Shown here: piece by piece, positions 1-8,369 of the stretch
Layout: the number at the start of each line of letters is the position of its first letter
Numbering within the stretch: the stretch's first letter is position 1
Assembly (NCBI GenBank): GCA_024711005.1
Contig: JANJTQ010000096.1
Coordinates: 1-35,892, forward strand
DNA length: 35,892 nt
Direction: 5' to 3'
Source of the DNA: Opitutaceae bacterium
GTDB taxonomy: Bacteria > Verrucomicrobiota > Verrucomicrobiia > Opitutales > Opitutaceae
The notes under the pieces: model-generated
Database searches by the model: none
Told to the model about the DNA's origin: nothing
Seen by the model: only the letters and a program-made list of their open reading frames with translations
Program-made: the position numbers and the translations under genes

Positions 1-832
1 CATCGGTGCCGAGGATTTCGATTTCCCAGGAGTTGGTATCCGTTGGACTCATACGTTTCATCTCCAGCGCGAGCGGGACGCCGGATTGGCCGGGCAGATC
101 GACGGTGCAGTGGAGGGTGGCGTTGTCCCATGTGTCGCACGGAGCCATGCCGCCTTTGCCGTCGGGGCGCTCGGTGTAGAGCTTTTGGAGCTGGGCATGG
201 ATGCGGACGGGTTTCCACCCCATGCGGAGTGGCACGTGGGCGACGTGCAGGCCGAGGTCGTTCATCACCCCGGCTTCGCCACAGAATTTGTTTTGGCGCT
301 TCCAGTTGATCGGCTTGACGGGGTCGAGGTCGCTGGAGTGGAGAAAACTGTTGCGGATGGAGATGATTTTGCCGAAGCCGCCGGTGTTGAACGCGGCGAC
401 GGCCCGTTGCACGCCCGGGAGGAACGGGAATTCGGATGAGACGCGGACGAAGCGGTTGAGGGCGAGGGATTCATCGCGAATGCGGCGGGCGGCGGCGAGG
501 TTGATGCCGAAGGGTTTTTCGGCGAGGAGGTCTTTGCCGGCGCGGAGGACGTCGAGGTAGAGCGCCTCGTGGAGGTGGTGAGGGACGGCGACGTAGACGA
601 CGTCGATGTCGGGGCGGGTGAGCAGGACGCGATGATCGGTGTCGAAATGTTTGACGGTTGGCACCTGACGAAACCAGTCGAGGGCGGCGGCGTTGACGTC
701 ACAGACGGCGACGAGTTCGGGACGAACGGGGCAATCAAGGAGGACGAACCAACGACCGAAGGCGCTGGCGACCTCGCGGCCCATGAGGCCGGCGCCGATG
801 ACGGCGACGCGGACGGGAGTGGCGGTGGACAT
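1..832 (-). CDS. Gfo/Idh/MocA family oxidoreductase (C-terminus beyond window)
   Basis: NAD(P)-dependent sugar or polyol dehydrogenase of the Gfo/Idh/MocA family, cytoplasmic. The protein starts MSTATPVRVAVIGAGLMG at 832, giving the Rossmann GxGxxG-type dinucleotide loop at residues 12-17. The family hallmark EKPFG is near residue 120, and a GVMNDLGLH stretch near residue 190 matches the conserved D..H active-site region. The frame stays open to base 1, so about 277 residues are visible and the end is missing. It lies 44 bases downstream of the aldolase gene on the same strand, so it is probably the third gene of a DeoR-controlled carbohydrate operon. The family assignment is firm. The substrate cannot be read from the sequence; inositol-like or deoxy-sugar substrates are possible. 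Confidence 0.9.
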   Translation of the reverse strand, partial: MSTATPVRVAVIGAGLMGREVASAFGRWFVLLDCPVRPELVAVCDVNAAALDWFRQVPTVKHFDTDHRVLLTRPDIDVVYVAVPHHLHEALYLDVLRAGKDLLAEKPFGINLAAARRIRDESLALNRFVRVSSEFPFLPGVQRAVAAFNTGGFGKIISIRNSFLHSSDLDPVKPINWKRQNKFCGEAGVMNDLGLHVAHVPLRMGWKPVRIHAQLQKLYTERPDGKGGMAPCDTWDNATLHCTVDLPGQSGVPLALEMKRMSPTDTNSWEIEILGTD

Positions 833-876
833 TTGCGGAAGGGGAGAACGAGCAAGAGAACGATGGGCAGTCGCGA

Positions 877-1707
877 TCAGGCGAGGAGTTTGGCGGCTTG
901 GGCCACGGTGGCGTTTTCGTGGAGGATGGCCATGAGGGCTCGAGTCATCGCGGCGGGTTTCGGGTGTTGGATGATGTTGCGGCCGTAAACGATGCCGCGG
1001 GCGCCTTGGGCGAGGAGATCGGCGGTGCGCTGCAGGATGACCTCGTCGGAGACGCGTCCGCCGCCGCGCACGAGGACGGGGATGCCGCCGGCGGTTTCGA
1101 CGATTTTGTGGTAGATCGACACGTCGTCGGTGGGATCGGCTTTGATGATGTCGGCGCCGAGTTCGACGGCCTGACGGACCAGCGGGATGATCTTGGCCGG
1201 GTCGCCGTCCACCATGTAGCCGCCGGCCTTGGCGTTGGATTGGAAGACGAGCGGCTCGATCATGAGCGGCATGCCGTAATGATCACAGAGCGGCTTAAGC
1301 GTAAGAATGTTTTGGATACACTGATCGGCGACCTCGGGTTGGTCGGGGATGCGGAAGAGATTCACGACCACGCAGGCGGCATCGAGGCGGAGGGCTTGCA
1401 CGACCGGGTCGGCGATGATGCGGGAGAAAAGGACGCGCGGGAGTTGGTTGCCGTAGACGTTGGCAACGTCGGTGCGAAGGACGAGGGCGGGTTTGGGTCG
1501 GATGGGGAGCGCCTGGAGGTGCGGGGCCTGGCCGAGGGTCAGCTGGATCGCGTCGGGCGCGGCGGCGACGAGCGTTTTTACGGCTTCGGGCAGATTTTCG
1601 ATTCCGGCGAGAAAGGAGGCCTCGTTGAAGAAGCCATGATCGATCGCGACATCGAAGCAGCGGCCGGTTTGCGGATTGAAGAGGCGGTTAAGGCGGGCGG
1701 TTTTCAT
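877..1707 (-). CDS. class I aldolase of the DhnA/FbaB-LsrF (DeoC/LacD) family
   Basis: Schiff-base aldolase of 276 residues, TIM-barrel type, related to archaeal-type class I fructose-bisphosphate aldolase and LsrF. Visible family features are DVAIDHG near residue 19, MPLMIEPLVF near residue 150, the lysine in DIIKADPTDD as the likely Schiff-base residue, and the phosphate-binding VLVRGGGR and GIVYGRNI loops. The start is fixed by an ATGA overlap: its ATG (1707-1705) shares bases with the TGA of the upstream DeoR-type gene (1706-1704), so translation is probably coupled. In context (repressor, aldolase, dehydrogenase) it likely cleaves a sugar phosphate in a catabolic pathway. Whether the substrate is fructose 1,6-bisphosphate or a specialised ketose phosphate is not decidable here. 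Confidence 0.88.
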   Translation of the reverse strand: MKTARLNRLFNPQTGRCFDVAIDHGFFNEASFLAGIENLPEAVKTLVAAAPDAIQLTLGQAPHLQALPIRPKPALVLRTDVANVYGNQLPRVLFSRIIADPVVQALRLDAACVVVNLFRIPDQPEVADQCIQNILTLKPLCDHYGMPLMIEPLVFQSNAKAGGYMVDGDPAKIIPLVRQAVELGADIIKADPTDDVSIYHKIVETAGGIPVLVRGGGRVSDEVILQRTADLLAQGARGIVYGRNIIQHPKPAAMTRALMAILHENATVAQAAKLLA

Positions 1708-2489
1708 CTGGATGAAGGGGAGTGGAGCCGGAGGTTGTTGCGTCCGAAGGCGAGCCGCTCGGAGCGGGAGAAAACGTGATCGGTGACGAAGTCGCTGAAG
1801 GCATTCCACGGCGCGAAGCAAAGGGCCGAGGGGCGGCCCCATTTTTCGCCGTGGGCGACGAGGATGCGACGGGTGGCGCGACGGAGGGCTTCCGATTTGA
1901 CCGCGGCCTCGGCGGTTTCGGTGGTGGAGGCGCCAGCATCGGGATCAAGACCGGAAGCGCCGACGACGGCGGCGTCGAAGCGGAGGTTGGTCAGCCAGTG
2001 CTGGGAAAGGGCGCCGGTGAGCGCGAGGCTGAGGGGGCGGACCTCGCCGCCGATGGCGACGAGGGTGGCGCGGGATTCGCCGGCGAGCGCGAGCAGGGGA
2101 ATGGAGTTGGTGAAGATGCGGAGGTCGGGGCGATCGAGCAGGCAGCGGCCGACTTCAAGGCAGGTGGTGCCGGCGTCGATGAACACCGGGCCGGCCTCGG
2201 GCAGGAGGGAAGCGGCGGTGCGACCAAGGCGGACCTTGGCGGTGACGGCTTTCTCGGCCTTGCGGGAATAGCGAGGCTCGTTGAGCCCGAAATCACGGGG
2301 CAGAAGGGCACCGTGGACACGAATGACCTGGCCGGCGTCCGCGAGATCGGCGGCGTCACGGCGGGCCGTGGCGGTGGAGATGCCGAGTCGGGAGGCGATC
2401 TCGGCCAGCGTCAGGCGTCCGCGGTCGGCAAGCAGGCGGAGAATGTGACGATGACGTTCGACGGTGAGCACGGGGCGGAGCTTCGTCAT
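1704..2489 (-). CDS. DeoR-family transcriptional regulator
   Basis: Repressor of 261 residues with the usual DeoR layout. An N-terminal winged helix-turn-helix (residues about 10-60, with LTLAEIASRLGISTATARRD as the recognition helix region) is followed by a sugar-phosphate-binding DeoRC domain (from about residue 80, with VFIDAGTTCLEVG and TNSIPLLALA motifs). The ATG at 2489 gives the expected family length. The frame is open further upstream, but that part reads as low-complexity non-family sequence and includes the terminator at 2606-2639. It is the first gene of a leftward operon with the aldolase and oxidoreductase. DeoR proteins usually repress their own operon and are released by a phosphorylated sugar. 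Two imperfect direct repeats at 2524-2556 are candidate operators. Confidence 0.9.
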   Translation of the reverse strand: MTKLRPVLTVERHRHILRLLADRGRLTLAEIASRLGISTATARRDAADLADAGQVIRVHGALLPRDFGLNEPRYSRKAEKAVTAKVRLGRTAASLLPEAGPVFIDAGTTCLEVGRCLLDRPDLRIFTNSIPLLALAGESRATLVAIGGEVRPLSLALTGALSQHWLTNLRFDAAVVGASGLDPDAGASTTETAEAAVKSEALRRATRRILVAHGEKWGRPSALCFAPWNAFSDFVTDHVFSRSERLAFGRNNLRLHSPSSR

Positions 2490-2523
2490 GCTCGCCGAAT
2501 GAATCGACCACAAACAGGCATAT

Positions 2524-2556
2524 CGCTCAAAACGATCATGGACGCTCAGTCGATCA
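2524..2556 (-). promoter_or_regulatory. tandem imperfect repeats, candidate DeoR operator
   Basis: CGCTCAAAACGATCA (2524-2538) and CGCTCAGTCGATCA (2543-2556) share CGCTCA and CGATCA halves, repeated about 18-19 bases apart. They lie 35-67 bases upstream of the DeoR-type start codon, where an autoregulatory operator is expected. The function is inferred from position only. Confidence 0.35.
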
Positions 2557-2605
2557 GTGGGAAGGCTCAGGCCCTCTCTCGAATGACATGCAAACCGGCG
2601 GGCAT

Positions 2606-2639
2606 AAAAAAGGCCCCGGATCCATGCGGATCCGGGGCC
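2606..2639 (-). terminator. strong intrinsic terminator pointing left
   Basis: Perfect 12-bp stem GGCCCCGGATCC / GGATCCGGGGCC with a 4-base loop. On the minus strand it is followed directly by a run of six T (A-run at 2606-2611 on the plus strand). It lies 117 bases upstream of the DeoR-type start and no recognised minus-strand gene ends before it. It must therefore end an unannotated transcript or act as an attenuator in the operon leader. Confidence 0.85.
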
Positions 2640-2760
2640 AAATTTCAGGAGGGCGTTCGCCGCACGCTCCTCCCTTGCACACATTTTGGCGCTCTCGTTT
2701 TTTCGAGGCCGTGTGCTTCCCGACGCCACTCTCCGCGGTCTGTGGAGTTTCGGTCTCATG
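2606..2760 (-). ncRNA. candidate structured small RNA or leader ending at the terminator
   Basis: Directly before the terminator, the minus strand folds into a nested hairpin at 2715-2678. CACAC/GTGTG, GGC/GCC and CTCG/CGAG stems surround an A6 loop. A GC-rich hairpin follows (GGAG..CTCC and GCGT/ACGC, about 2671-2647). No open reading frame of family type ends here. The 5' boundary is a guess and no promoter was recognised, so this is a proposal only. Confidence 0.35.
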
Positions 2761-3559
2761 GCGGGACCGTCCGGTCCGTTTCCGGACGTGGATTTTTGAG
2801 TGAGGTTTATTGGCCCGGTTCGTTCGCTCGTTTTGATTGGAGCGGTGCGCCGGACTGGGGGCTGATGCGCCTGCAACAGTACTCGCATCGGCACCGCGGT
2901 GGCGTGGACGGCGCCAGTTTGTGACTGGCCGTTGGCCACGCGTAACGGGTCTCACCTCTTACCTCTCAGGCTGCGTTTATCCGGCAGTTGGGTGATGTGG
3001 TTTTCCACACCGCCCACGTGAGGAGTTTTTGCGGGCTTTACCAGGTCCGCTCGCTCCACGTGGTTTTATTTCCTTTTCGCGCCGGTCGTTTTCGGGACGG
3101 GCCTTGTGGCGGGGTTGTCCCGCCGGGAAACAGAACCGCGTTCTGGTCTTCGCAGTGCAGCCGTTGCCTCCAGGCAACTGCGTTGGCGCGCAGGTCGAAA
3201 CATCCTGCGGGCCTGACTCGGCTTGCGCGTGGTTTCTCATCACGGCTTGCCGCTCAGTTCCTGAATCATGTCGCCGACCGGTCATGATCCCGGTCGGAGG
3301 AACCGGTGATAAATGCCTCTTTGGCGGTTGCCCGCTTTGGGAGGGGAGAACGGCACCAGTCACCGTTTCCTTTCCTCGGTTGCCCGGGAGTATCCCACCG
3401 TGGCCCGACGCCCTTCGTCCGAGTGCCAAAACCACGGCTGTTCTATCAAAGAACCGTAAGAAAAAATAGCCTCGTTGGTCCAATCGTCCAGTCGGCCCGA
3501 AAGATAGTTACATGTCTTTGCCGTCCACGGTCATTCGGTATGACGAGAGGCGGGACGGC

Positions 3560-3964
3560 TCAGCCGGCGGCCTCCGATTTTTCGTCGCGAGCGGTTGTGA
3601 AGAAGGAATCAAAATCGAGGGGCAGCTCGGAACGGAGGTCGTGCAACTCGCCTGGCGAAAGGGCTTCTTCCAACACTCCGATCACACCGCGGGCGTGAGA
3701 CTGCGCGGTGGCGGAATCACACTGCTCCCTCAGCCCGATTCGCTGCACGAACTCGTCCGCCGTGAACCGTTCAGGCGAGGCGCGATGCTTCAGCAGATAC
3801 CCAGCCAGCTCGTTCGGCAGTTGCGAAGCGACGTCCTTCGCTTCACCGGGGTGAATACGCTCGGCGAGAGTTTCCAAGGTTGCGCGGACGGCCGAAACGG
3901 CCTGTTCGGTTGAGTCGAGGTGGGCGCGTGCATGCACCCGATTGATGAAGTCTGTGTAGTTCAT
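3560..3964 (-). CDS. DUF2267 domain protein
   Basis: Soluble 134-residue protein made almost entirely of one DUF2267 domain. It begins MNYTDFINRVHARAHLDSTE and has the family's repeated pattern of a helix, then L..RI.PGEA..VA.QLP.EL near residues 33-53, and a second copy-like half containing LSPGELHDLRSELP near residue 100. The ATG at 3964 has an AGGA sequence about 8 bases upstream. The biochemical role of DUF2267 is not established. From memory the family is often found with stress proteins and with slipin, USP or phosphoribosyltransferase genes, which matches this neighbourhood. It is separated from slipin by about 118 bases on the same strand, so it may be the last member of the slipin/NfeD unit or have its own promoter. 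Confidence 0.85.
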   Translation of the reverse strand: MNYTDFINRVHARAHLDSTEQAVSAVRATLETLAERIHPGEAKDVASQLPNELAGYLLKHRASPERFTADEFVQRIGLREQCDSATAQSHARGVIGVLEEALSPGELHDLRSELPLDFDSFFTTARDEKSEAAG

Positions 3965-4082
3965 GGCTGTCCTTCCGATGTTAAATGGTGGGATTGGATG
4001 ACACGGGTTGACGATAACCTCATCGGCGCGCACCGGCAATCGGGGGCCTTTCCTCAGAGATGATGGGAGTCCGGCGTATCGA

Positions 4083-4874
4083 TTACTTCTTTGCCAGTTC
4101 CTCGACGCTGCGTTTCATGAAAGGCGTGAACAGATCGAGCGGGATGGGCAGGAACGTCGTCGTATTATGCTCGTTCGAGATTTCCCTCATGGTCTGGAGA
4201 AACCGGAGTTGGAGCGCGATGGGTTGCGCGTCGATCATCGCGGCGGCCTGCACGAGTTTTTCCGCCGCCTGAAACTCGCCCTCGGCGTTGATGACCTTGG
4301 CCCGCCGCTCGCGTTCGCTTTCCGCCTGCCGGGCCATCGCGCGTTTCATGTTGTCCGGCAGCATGACATCTTTCACTTCGACGGCCGTCACCTTTATGCC
4401 CCACGGGTCGGTCTGGCGGTCGATGATTTCCTGGAGCTTTTGGTTGATCGATTCACGGCGCGCGAGCAGTTCGTCCAGGTGTGCCTGGCCGATGACGCTG
4501 CGGAGCGTGGTCTGGGCAATGAGCGACGTGGCCTTCAGGTAGTTCTCCACCTTGATCACGGCATCCTCGGCGTTGATCACGCGGAAATACAGCACCGCGT
4601 CGACCGTCACCGGAACGTTGTCGGTGGTCATCATTTCCTGCTTCGGCACGTCGATGGTGACGACCCGCAGGTCCATTCGCACCATTCGGTCGACAATCGG
4701 GATTAGCAGCACGATGCCGGGGCCCTTGGCTCGAAGCAGCTTGCCCAGACGAAAGACGACGCCGCGTTCGTATTCCCGCAAGATGCGTATCACCGACGGG
4801 GCAATGAGCACGATGAGGAAGAGTACGGGAAACAACCACGACGCCGCGTTGATCCATGTTTGAGGGGTTTCCAT
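4083..4874 (-). CDS. slipin (stomatin/prohibitin-like SPFH protein)
   Basis: Membrane-anchored scaffold protein of 263 residues. An N-terminal hydrophobic hairpin segment (about residues 11-29, [17 protein letters not shown]) is followed by an SPFH/Band 7 domain (about 33-190, with [13 protein letters not shown] and VDAVLYFRV). A charged coiled-coil stretch (about 190-225, [21 protein letters not shown]) and a hydrophobic tail complete it. The ATG at 4874 is preceded by a full AGGAGG Shine-Dalgarno sequence, one of the best in the window. It starts 10 bases after the NfeD gene stops, the classical NfeD-slipin pair. In that pair the membrane protease is thought to act on the slipin C-terminus and the two organise membrane microdomains. 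That partnership is established for the families; its role here is inferred. Confidence 0.93.
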   Translation of the reverse strand: METPQTWINAASWLFPVLFLIVLIAPSVIRILREYERGVVFRLGKLLRAKGPGIVLLIPIVDRMVRMDLRVVTIDVPKQEMMTTDNVPVTVDAVLYFRVINAEDAVIKVENYLKATSLIAQTTLRSVIGQAHLDELLARRESINQKLQEIIDRQTDPWGIKVTAVEVKDVMLPDNMKRAMARQAESERERRAKVINAEGEFQAAEKLVQAAAMIDAQPIALQLRFLQTMREISNEHNTTTFLPIPLDLFTPFMKRSVEELAKK

Positions 4875-4884
4875 GATGACCTCC

Positions 4885-6171
4885 TTAGGTTCGGGCTTTG
4901 ACGTTCAAGGTCAGTCCATGGAGCCCGATGATTTCCACAGGTTGACCGCTATCGATGGGGGACTCGCTGCGCGCGCTCCAGGTTTCGCCCTCCAGGAGCA
5001 CGGTGCCGCCATTGGCGTCGATCGGTGTGAGTGCCGGCACCACCCGACCGATCATCGCCTCGACGCCGGTTCGACCGGGAAGTCGTTGCGCGCGCAAACC
5101 GGCGCCGACCACAAAGAGGAAGAAAAGCGTGGTGATCACGGTCGCCGGCACGATCATGACGAGCGAAAGCCGGAACGCCGGTCCCGCCCGGTCGAAAAGC
5201 AATAGCGAGCCGATAAAAAATGCCACGACACCACCGCCGGTCAGAATTCCTTGCGAAGGGACAAACACGTCGGTGATGAACAATGCCACCGCGAGCAAGA
5301 TGAGCGCGAGCCCGGCGATGTTCACCGGCAGGATCGACGACATGTAGAGTGCTAGGATAAGCGCGATCACCCCTGTCACCCCCGGCAGCACCGCACCGGG
5401 GTTGCTGAGTTCGCCGATGATGCCATAGATCGCCACGAGCATCAGGACGAAAATCACCTCGGGCCGCCATAACGTCTGAAAAACACGTTCGCGCGCGATC
5501 ATCGGGATGGGCTCGACCCCGGCGTCCGCGGTCCGCAGCGCCCGACCACCGACCTCGTGTCCGTCGATTTGACGAAGCAGGTCCGGCAGGTCCTGCGCGA
5601 TCAAATCGACGACCCTTAATTGAACCGCCTTTTCGGAGGTGATGCTGGCGCTTTCACGCACGGCCGCACGGGCCCACTCGACATTGCGGCCCCGCTTTTC
5701 GGCGATCGCCTCGATGGTGCTGACGGCAAAGTTCTCCAGCTTCTTCGCCATCACTTCATCTTGTTTTTGGTCGGTCGGTGCGCCGCCCATTTGCACGGGA
5801 TGAGCCGCACCGATGCTGGTGTTCGGGGCCATGGCGGCGACATCGGCCGCGAGTGTGATGAAGCAACCGGCGCTGCCGGCGTTTGCTCCGGAAGGCGCGA
5901 CAAAAACCACCACGGGCACCTTTGACGCATAGAAGGTCTGCACGATGCGCTTGGTCGAATCGATCAACCCGCCCGGCGTATCGAGCTGGATGACGAGACA
6001 TCGGGCCTCTTCCTTCGTGGCCACCTGGATCGCACGCGAAACGTAGTCGGCGGTTGACGGCCCGATTGGACCGTTGATCTCGATGAGCTTTGCACGACCG
6101 GCATCATCGTCGGCACCCATCGCGGCGCAGGCAATGAGCCCTGCCGCCAGGAATGGAAGCCAACGACTCAT
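4885..6171 (-). CDS. NfeD-type membrane serine protease (long form)
   Basis: Membrane-bound ClpP-class serine protease of 428 residues. A signal sequence (residues 1-20, ending ACAAMGA) precedes a ClpP-like domain with QLDTPGGL near residue 60 and the nucleophile serine in the ANAGSAG motif near residue 90. The likely general-base lysine is in the following DEVMAKKLE helix. Four to five hydrophobic segments follow (about 230-350), then the C-terminal NfeD OB-fold (from about 365). The long form with a protease domain is usual next to slipin. The ATG at 6171 was chosen because it directly precedes the signal peptide. Its Shine-Dalgarno is poor, and the upstream extension of the frame has no family resemblance. 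It is divergent from the archease-rtcB operon across 223 bases. Confidence 0.92.
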   Translation of the reverse strand: MSRWLPFLAAGLIACAAMGADDDAGRAKLIEINGPIGPSTADYVSRAIQVATKEEARCLVIQLDTPGGLIDSTKRIVQTFYASKVPVVVFVAPSGANAGSAGCFITLAADVAAMAPNTSIGAAHPVQMGGAPTDQKQDEVMAKKLENFAVSTIEAIAEKRGRNVEWARAAVRESASITSEKAVQLRVVDLIAQDLPDLLRQIDGHEVGGRALRTADAGVEPIPMIARERVFQTLWRPEVIFVLMLVAIYGIIGELSNPGAVLPGVTGVIALILALYMSSILPVNIAGLALILLAVALFITDVFVPSQGILTGGGVVAFFIGSLLLFDRAGPAFRLSLVMIVPATVITTLFFLFVVGAGLRAQRLPGRTGVEAMIGRVVPALTPIDANGGTVLLEGETWSARSESPIDSGQPVEIIGLHGLTLNVKART

Positions 6172-6394
6172 CTTGGACCAAGCTCGTTCAACCGGATGTG
6201 AACGCAACTCGTCGGACGCCGTTCGTTCGCCATGCGAGTGATCGGGAAACCCGCCATATGTTTGACCGGAGAAATGCTCGAAAAGCGGTCGACCGGTCGC
6301 ACGCGACCAGGCGCCGTTCGACCCGGCTTCCGATGTAGTCTTGGGCGCGGGGAACATTTCGACATTCGACTGATCCGTTTTGGAGGAGCACACG

Positions 6395-6805
6395 ATGGTT
6401 GAAACATTTGAGCACACCGCCGATTTGGGACTGCGCGTATGCGCCGCGAGCTTGGACGAGCTGTTCGCCGAAGCGGGACGCGGGCTCTTCTCCTTTGTGG
6501 TGGAGAATGCCGGGGAGATTCAGCCGCGTATCACCCAGTTCATAAATCTCAAGGCCGACACGTTGGACGATCTCTTCTTCGACTGGCTCTCGGAGCTGCT
6601 CTATCGCTTCGACGCGCAGCAGCTGGTGCTTTGTCGCTTCGACGTTCAGGTGTCCGGTCTGTCGTTGGTGGCCAAGGTTGCCGGAGAGCCGGTTGACCGG
6701 GCACGGCATCGTTTTCTTCGGGAAGTAAAGTCGATCACCTATCATGGCCTTGTGATCCGACAATCGGGCCAGCATTGGGAGGCCGAGGTGATCGTGGATA
6801 TCTGA
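6395..6805 (+). CDS. archease, activator of RtcB
   Basis: Archease of 136 residues, the small cofactor protein that stimulates guanylylation and multiple turnover of RtcB. Family signs are EHTADLGLRV at the N-terminus with the metal-binding aspartate, LDDLFFDWLSELLYRFD in the middle, and a C-terminal acidic VIVDI. The ATG at 6395 is preceded by GGAGGAG at a 6-base spacing. An upstream TTG at 6380 lies within or before that site and is not needed. It lies 11 bases upstream of rtcB on the same strand, the standard archease-RtcB pairing. No sigma-54 -24/-12 element of the E. coli rtcBA type was seen upstream, and no RtcR-like regulator is present in the window. Confidence 0.93.
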   Translation: MVETFEHTADLGLRVCAASLDELFAEAGRGLFSFVVENAGEIQPRITQFINLKADTLDDLFFDWLSELLYRFDAQQLVLCRFDVQVSGLSLVAKVAGEPVDRARHRFLREVKSITYHGLVIRQSGQHWEAEVIVDI

Positions 6806-6816
6806 GAAGGCCGACC

Positions 6817-8280
6817 ATGGGAAACGTCGTTTTCCAAGGGCCTTTGGAACGGGTCGACACCTGCTGCTGGCGCATTCCGAAGAGTTACAAGGCCGGGATG
6901 CGCGTCGACGGTCTGATCTTCGCGGACGAGCCGATGATCGAGCGGATTCGCGGGGACCTGGCTCCGGAGCAAGTCGCCAACGTCGCGTGTTTGCCGGGGA
7001 TTCAAGGCGCGAGTCTCGCGATGCCCGATATCCATTGGGGCTACGGTTTCTGCATCGGAGGCGTCTGCGCGACAGATCCAAGTGAAGGCGGCGTGATTTC
7101 GCCCGGGGGCGTCGGCTACGACATCAATTGCGGCGTGCGGCTCGTGCGCAGCACGTTGACCGAGGCCGATGTGCGGCCGCGATTGCCGGCTCTGGTGGAT
7201 GAGCTTTTCAAACAGATTCCCACCGGGGTGGGGCGAACGGGTAAGTACCACTTCGAGCCACACGAGTTGCGTGAACTTATGATCGACGGTCCGCGTCGGC
7301 TGGCCGAGCGCGACCTGGTGACAGAGCGCGATGTTGAGTTCACCGAGGCTCATGGTCGGCTTGACGGGGCCGATCCGTCGATGGTGAGCAAACGGGCATA
7401 CGAGCGAGGCCATGCGCAATGCGGCACGCTCGGAGCGGGTAATCATTTTCTGGAAGTGCAGGTGGTCGACCATGTCGTCGATGCCGAAGCGGCGGCCGCC
7501 TTCGGATTGGCGGAAGGGAATGTCTGCATCCTGATTCACTCGGGATCGAGAGGGCTGGGCTACCAGGTGTGCGATGATGCCTTGCGTGCGTTGCGCAACG
7601 CGCCCGCGAACCACGGGATATCATTGCCCGACCGGCAACTCGTCTGTGCGCCGGCGACCAGCGTCGAGGGAAGGCATTATCTTGGCGCCATGCGGGCGGC
7701 CGCGAATTTCGCATGGTGCAACCGTCAGCTCCTGATGTGGCAGACACGCGAGGTGTTTGAGGAAGTCTTCGGGCGACCCTGGACCGAGCTCGGCTTGGAA
7801 CTCGTCTATGATGTCGCCCACAACATCGCCAAGTTCGAGGAGCACACCATCAACGGCGTACGGAAGCACGTATGGGTGCATCGCAAAGGGGCGACGCGGG
7901 CGTTTCCTCCCGGGCATGTCGAGATACCGCAGGCCTATCGGCACATGGGTCAACCGGTGTTTGTTCCGGGCGACATGGGGCGTGCAAGCTGGGTGCTCGC
8001 GGGCCAGCAGGGCAGCATGGAAAAGACCTTTGGCACCACTTGTCATGGCGCGGGCCGGGCGATGAGTCGGACAGCCGCGGCGAAGGACGCGCAAGATCGG
8101 CACATAGCCGGCGAGTTGGCCGCGCGCGGCATTATCGTGCGCGCCGGCAGCCGGCGCGGACTGGCCGAAGAACAGTCGGCCGCCTACAAGGATGTCGATC
8201 ACGTCGTCGATGTTGTCCACCACGCCGGACTTTCGAAGAAAGTCGCGCGTTTGCGGCCGATCGGTGTGATCAAAGGTTGA
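6817..8280 (+). CDS. rtcB: RNA-splicing ligase RtcB
   Basis: GTP- and Mn-dependent RNA ligase of 487 residues joining 2',3'-cyclic phosphate or 3'-phosphate ends to 5'-OH ends; it acts in tRNA splicing or RNA repair. Metal and guanylate ligands can be placed by motif: Cys in GYDINCGVR (about residue 107), Asn-His in GAGNHFLEV, His in HSGSRGLG, His in YDVAHNIA, and the GMP-accepting His in TTCHGAGR (about residue 411). Length and motif order are normal, so it should be active. The ATG at 6817 has AAGG 6 bases upstream and follows archease by 11 bases. The operon ends at a possible GCCCCGT/ACGGGGC hairpin in the convergent gap. In bacteria without split tRNA introns, RtcB serves mainly in repair after ribotoxin or stress cleavage. 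Confidence 0.97.
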   Translation: MGNVVFQGPLERVDTCCWRIPKSYKAGMRVDGLIFADEPMIERIRGDLAPEQVANVACLPGIQGASLAMPDIHWGYGFCIGGVCATDPSEGGVISPGGVGYDINCGVRLVRSTLTEADVRPRLPALVDELFKQIPTGVGRTGKYHFEPHELRELMIDGPRRLAERDLVTERDVEFTEAHGRLDGADPSMVSKRAYERGHAQCGTLGAGNHFLEVQVVDHVVDAEAAAAFGLAEGNVCILIHSGSRGLGYQVCDDALRALRNAPANHGISLPDRQLVCAPATSVEGRHYLGAMRAAANFAWCNRQLLMWQTREVFEEVFGRPWTELGLELVYDVAHNIAKFEEHTINGVRKHVWVHRKGATRAFPPGHVEIPQAYRHMGQPVFVPGDMGRASWVLAGQQGSMEKTFGTTCHGAGRAMSRTAAAKDAQDRHIAGELAARGIIVRAGSRRGLAEEQSAAYKDVDHVVDVVHHAGLSKKVARLRPIGVIKG

Positions 8281-8286
8281 CTCCAA

Positions 8287-8316
8287 GCCCCGTTCAACGA
8301 CGCGTGAAGACGGGGC
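8287..8316. terminator. hairpin between convergent rtcB and PepSY-like gene
   Basis: GCCCCGT (8287-8293) pairs with ACGGGGC (8310-8316) around a 16-base loop. It begins 6 bases after the rtcB stop. There is no T-tract on either strand, so it is at best a weak or Rho-assisted terminator. Confidence 0.35.
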
Positions 8317-8369
8317 ATCATCTCGAATAGCGGCGGGGCGGGCGATCTTCGCCGTGTATCTGGTCCGGG

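Larger units (their letters stand above)
2490..3559. other. 1.07-kb gene-poor, hairpin-rich intergenic region
   Basis: No reading frame here resembles a known family, and those that exist are rich in R, P, G and S with no plausible start signal. The region carries many stable inverted repeats: 2612-2639 (terminator), 2678-2715 (nested hairpin), 2768-2788 (CGTCCGG/CCGGACG), 3088-3131 (12 pairs with two bulges), 3163-3178 (GTTGCC/GGCAAC, 4-base loop) and 3274-3297 (CCGACCGG/CCGGTCGG). On the minus strand GCCAGT-CACAA-ACTGGC near 2917-2931 sits inside a CGTGG/CCACG pair. It was compared by eye with RNase P RNA, tmRNA, 6S RNA and common riboswitch consensus sequences, and none fitted. Confidence 0.6.

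Noticed and set aside
2768-2797. Rightward terminator CGTCCGG/CCGGACG followed by T5
   Set aside because: No plus-strand gene precedes it and the T-run is separated from the stem by four bases. It is kept only as one of the hairpins of the region.
2600-3480. RNase P RNA, tmRNA, 6S RNA or a known riboswitch in the gene-poor region
   Set aside because: A GAGGAAAG sequence and several stems looked promising on the minus strand, but the other conserved RNase P elements, a tmRNA tag frame with acceptor end, and riboswitch core motifs are absent.
2554-3483. Minus-strand open frames at 2554-2955 and 2977-3483 as genes
   Set aside because: The products are rich in R, P, G, S and H, have no family resemblance and no start signal. 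One reads straight through the strong terminator.
6172-6394. Sigma-54 promoter for archease-rtcB as in E. coli rtcBA
   Set aside because: No TGGC-N8-TTGC-type element was found in the intergenic region and no RtcR-like regulator is nearby.
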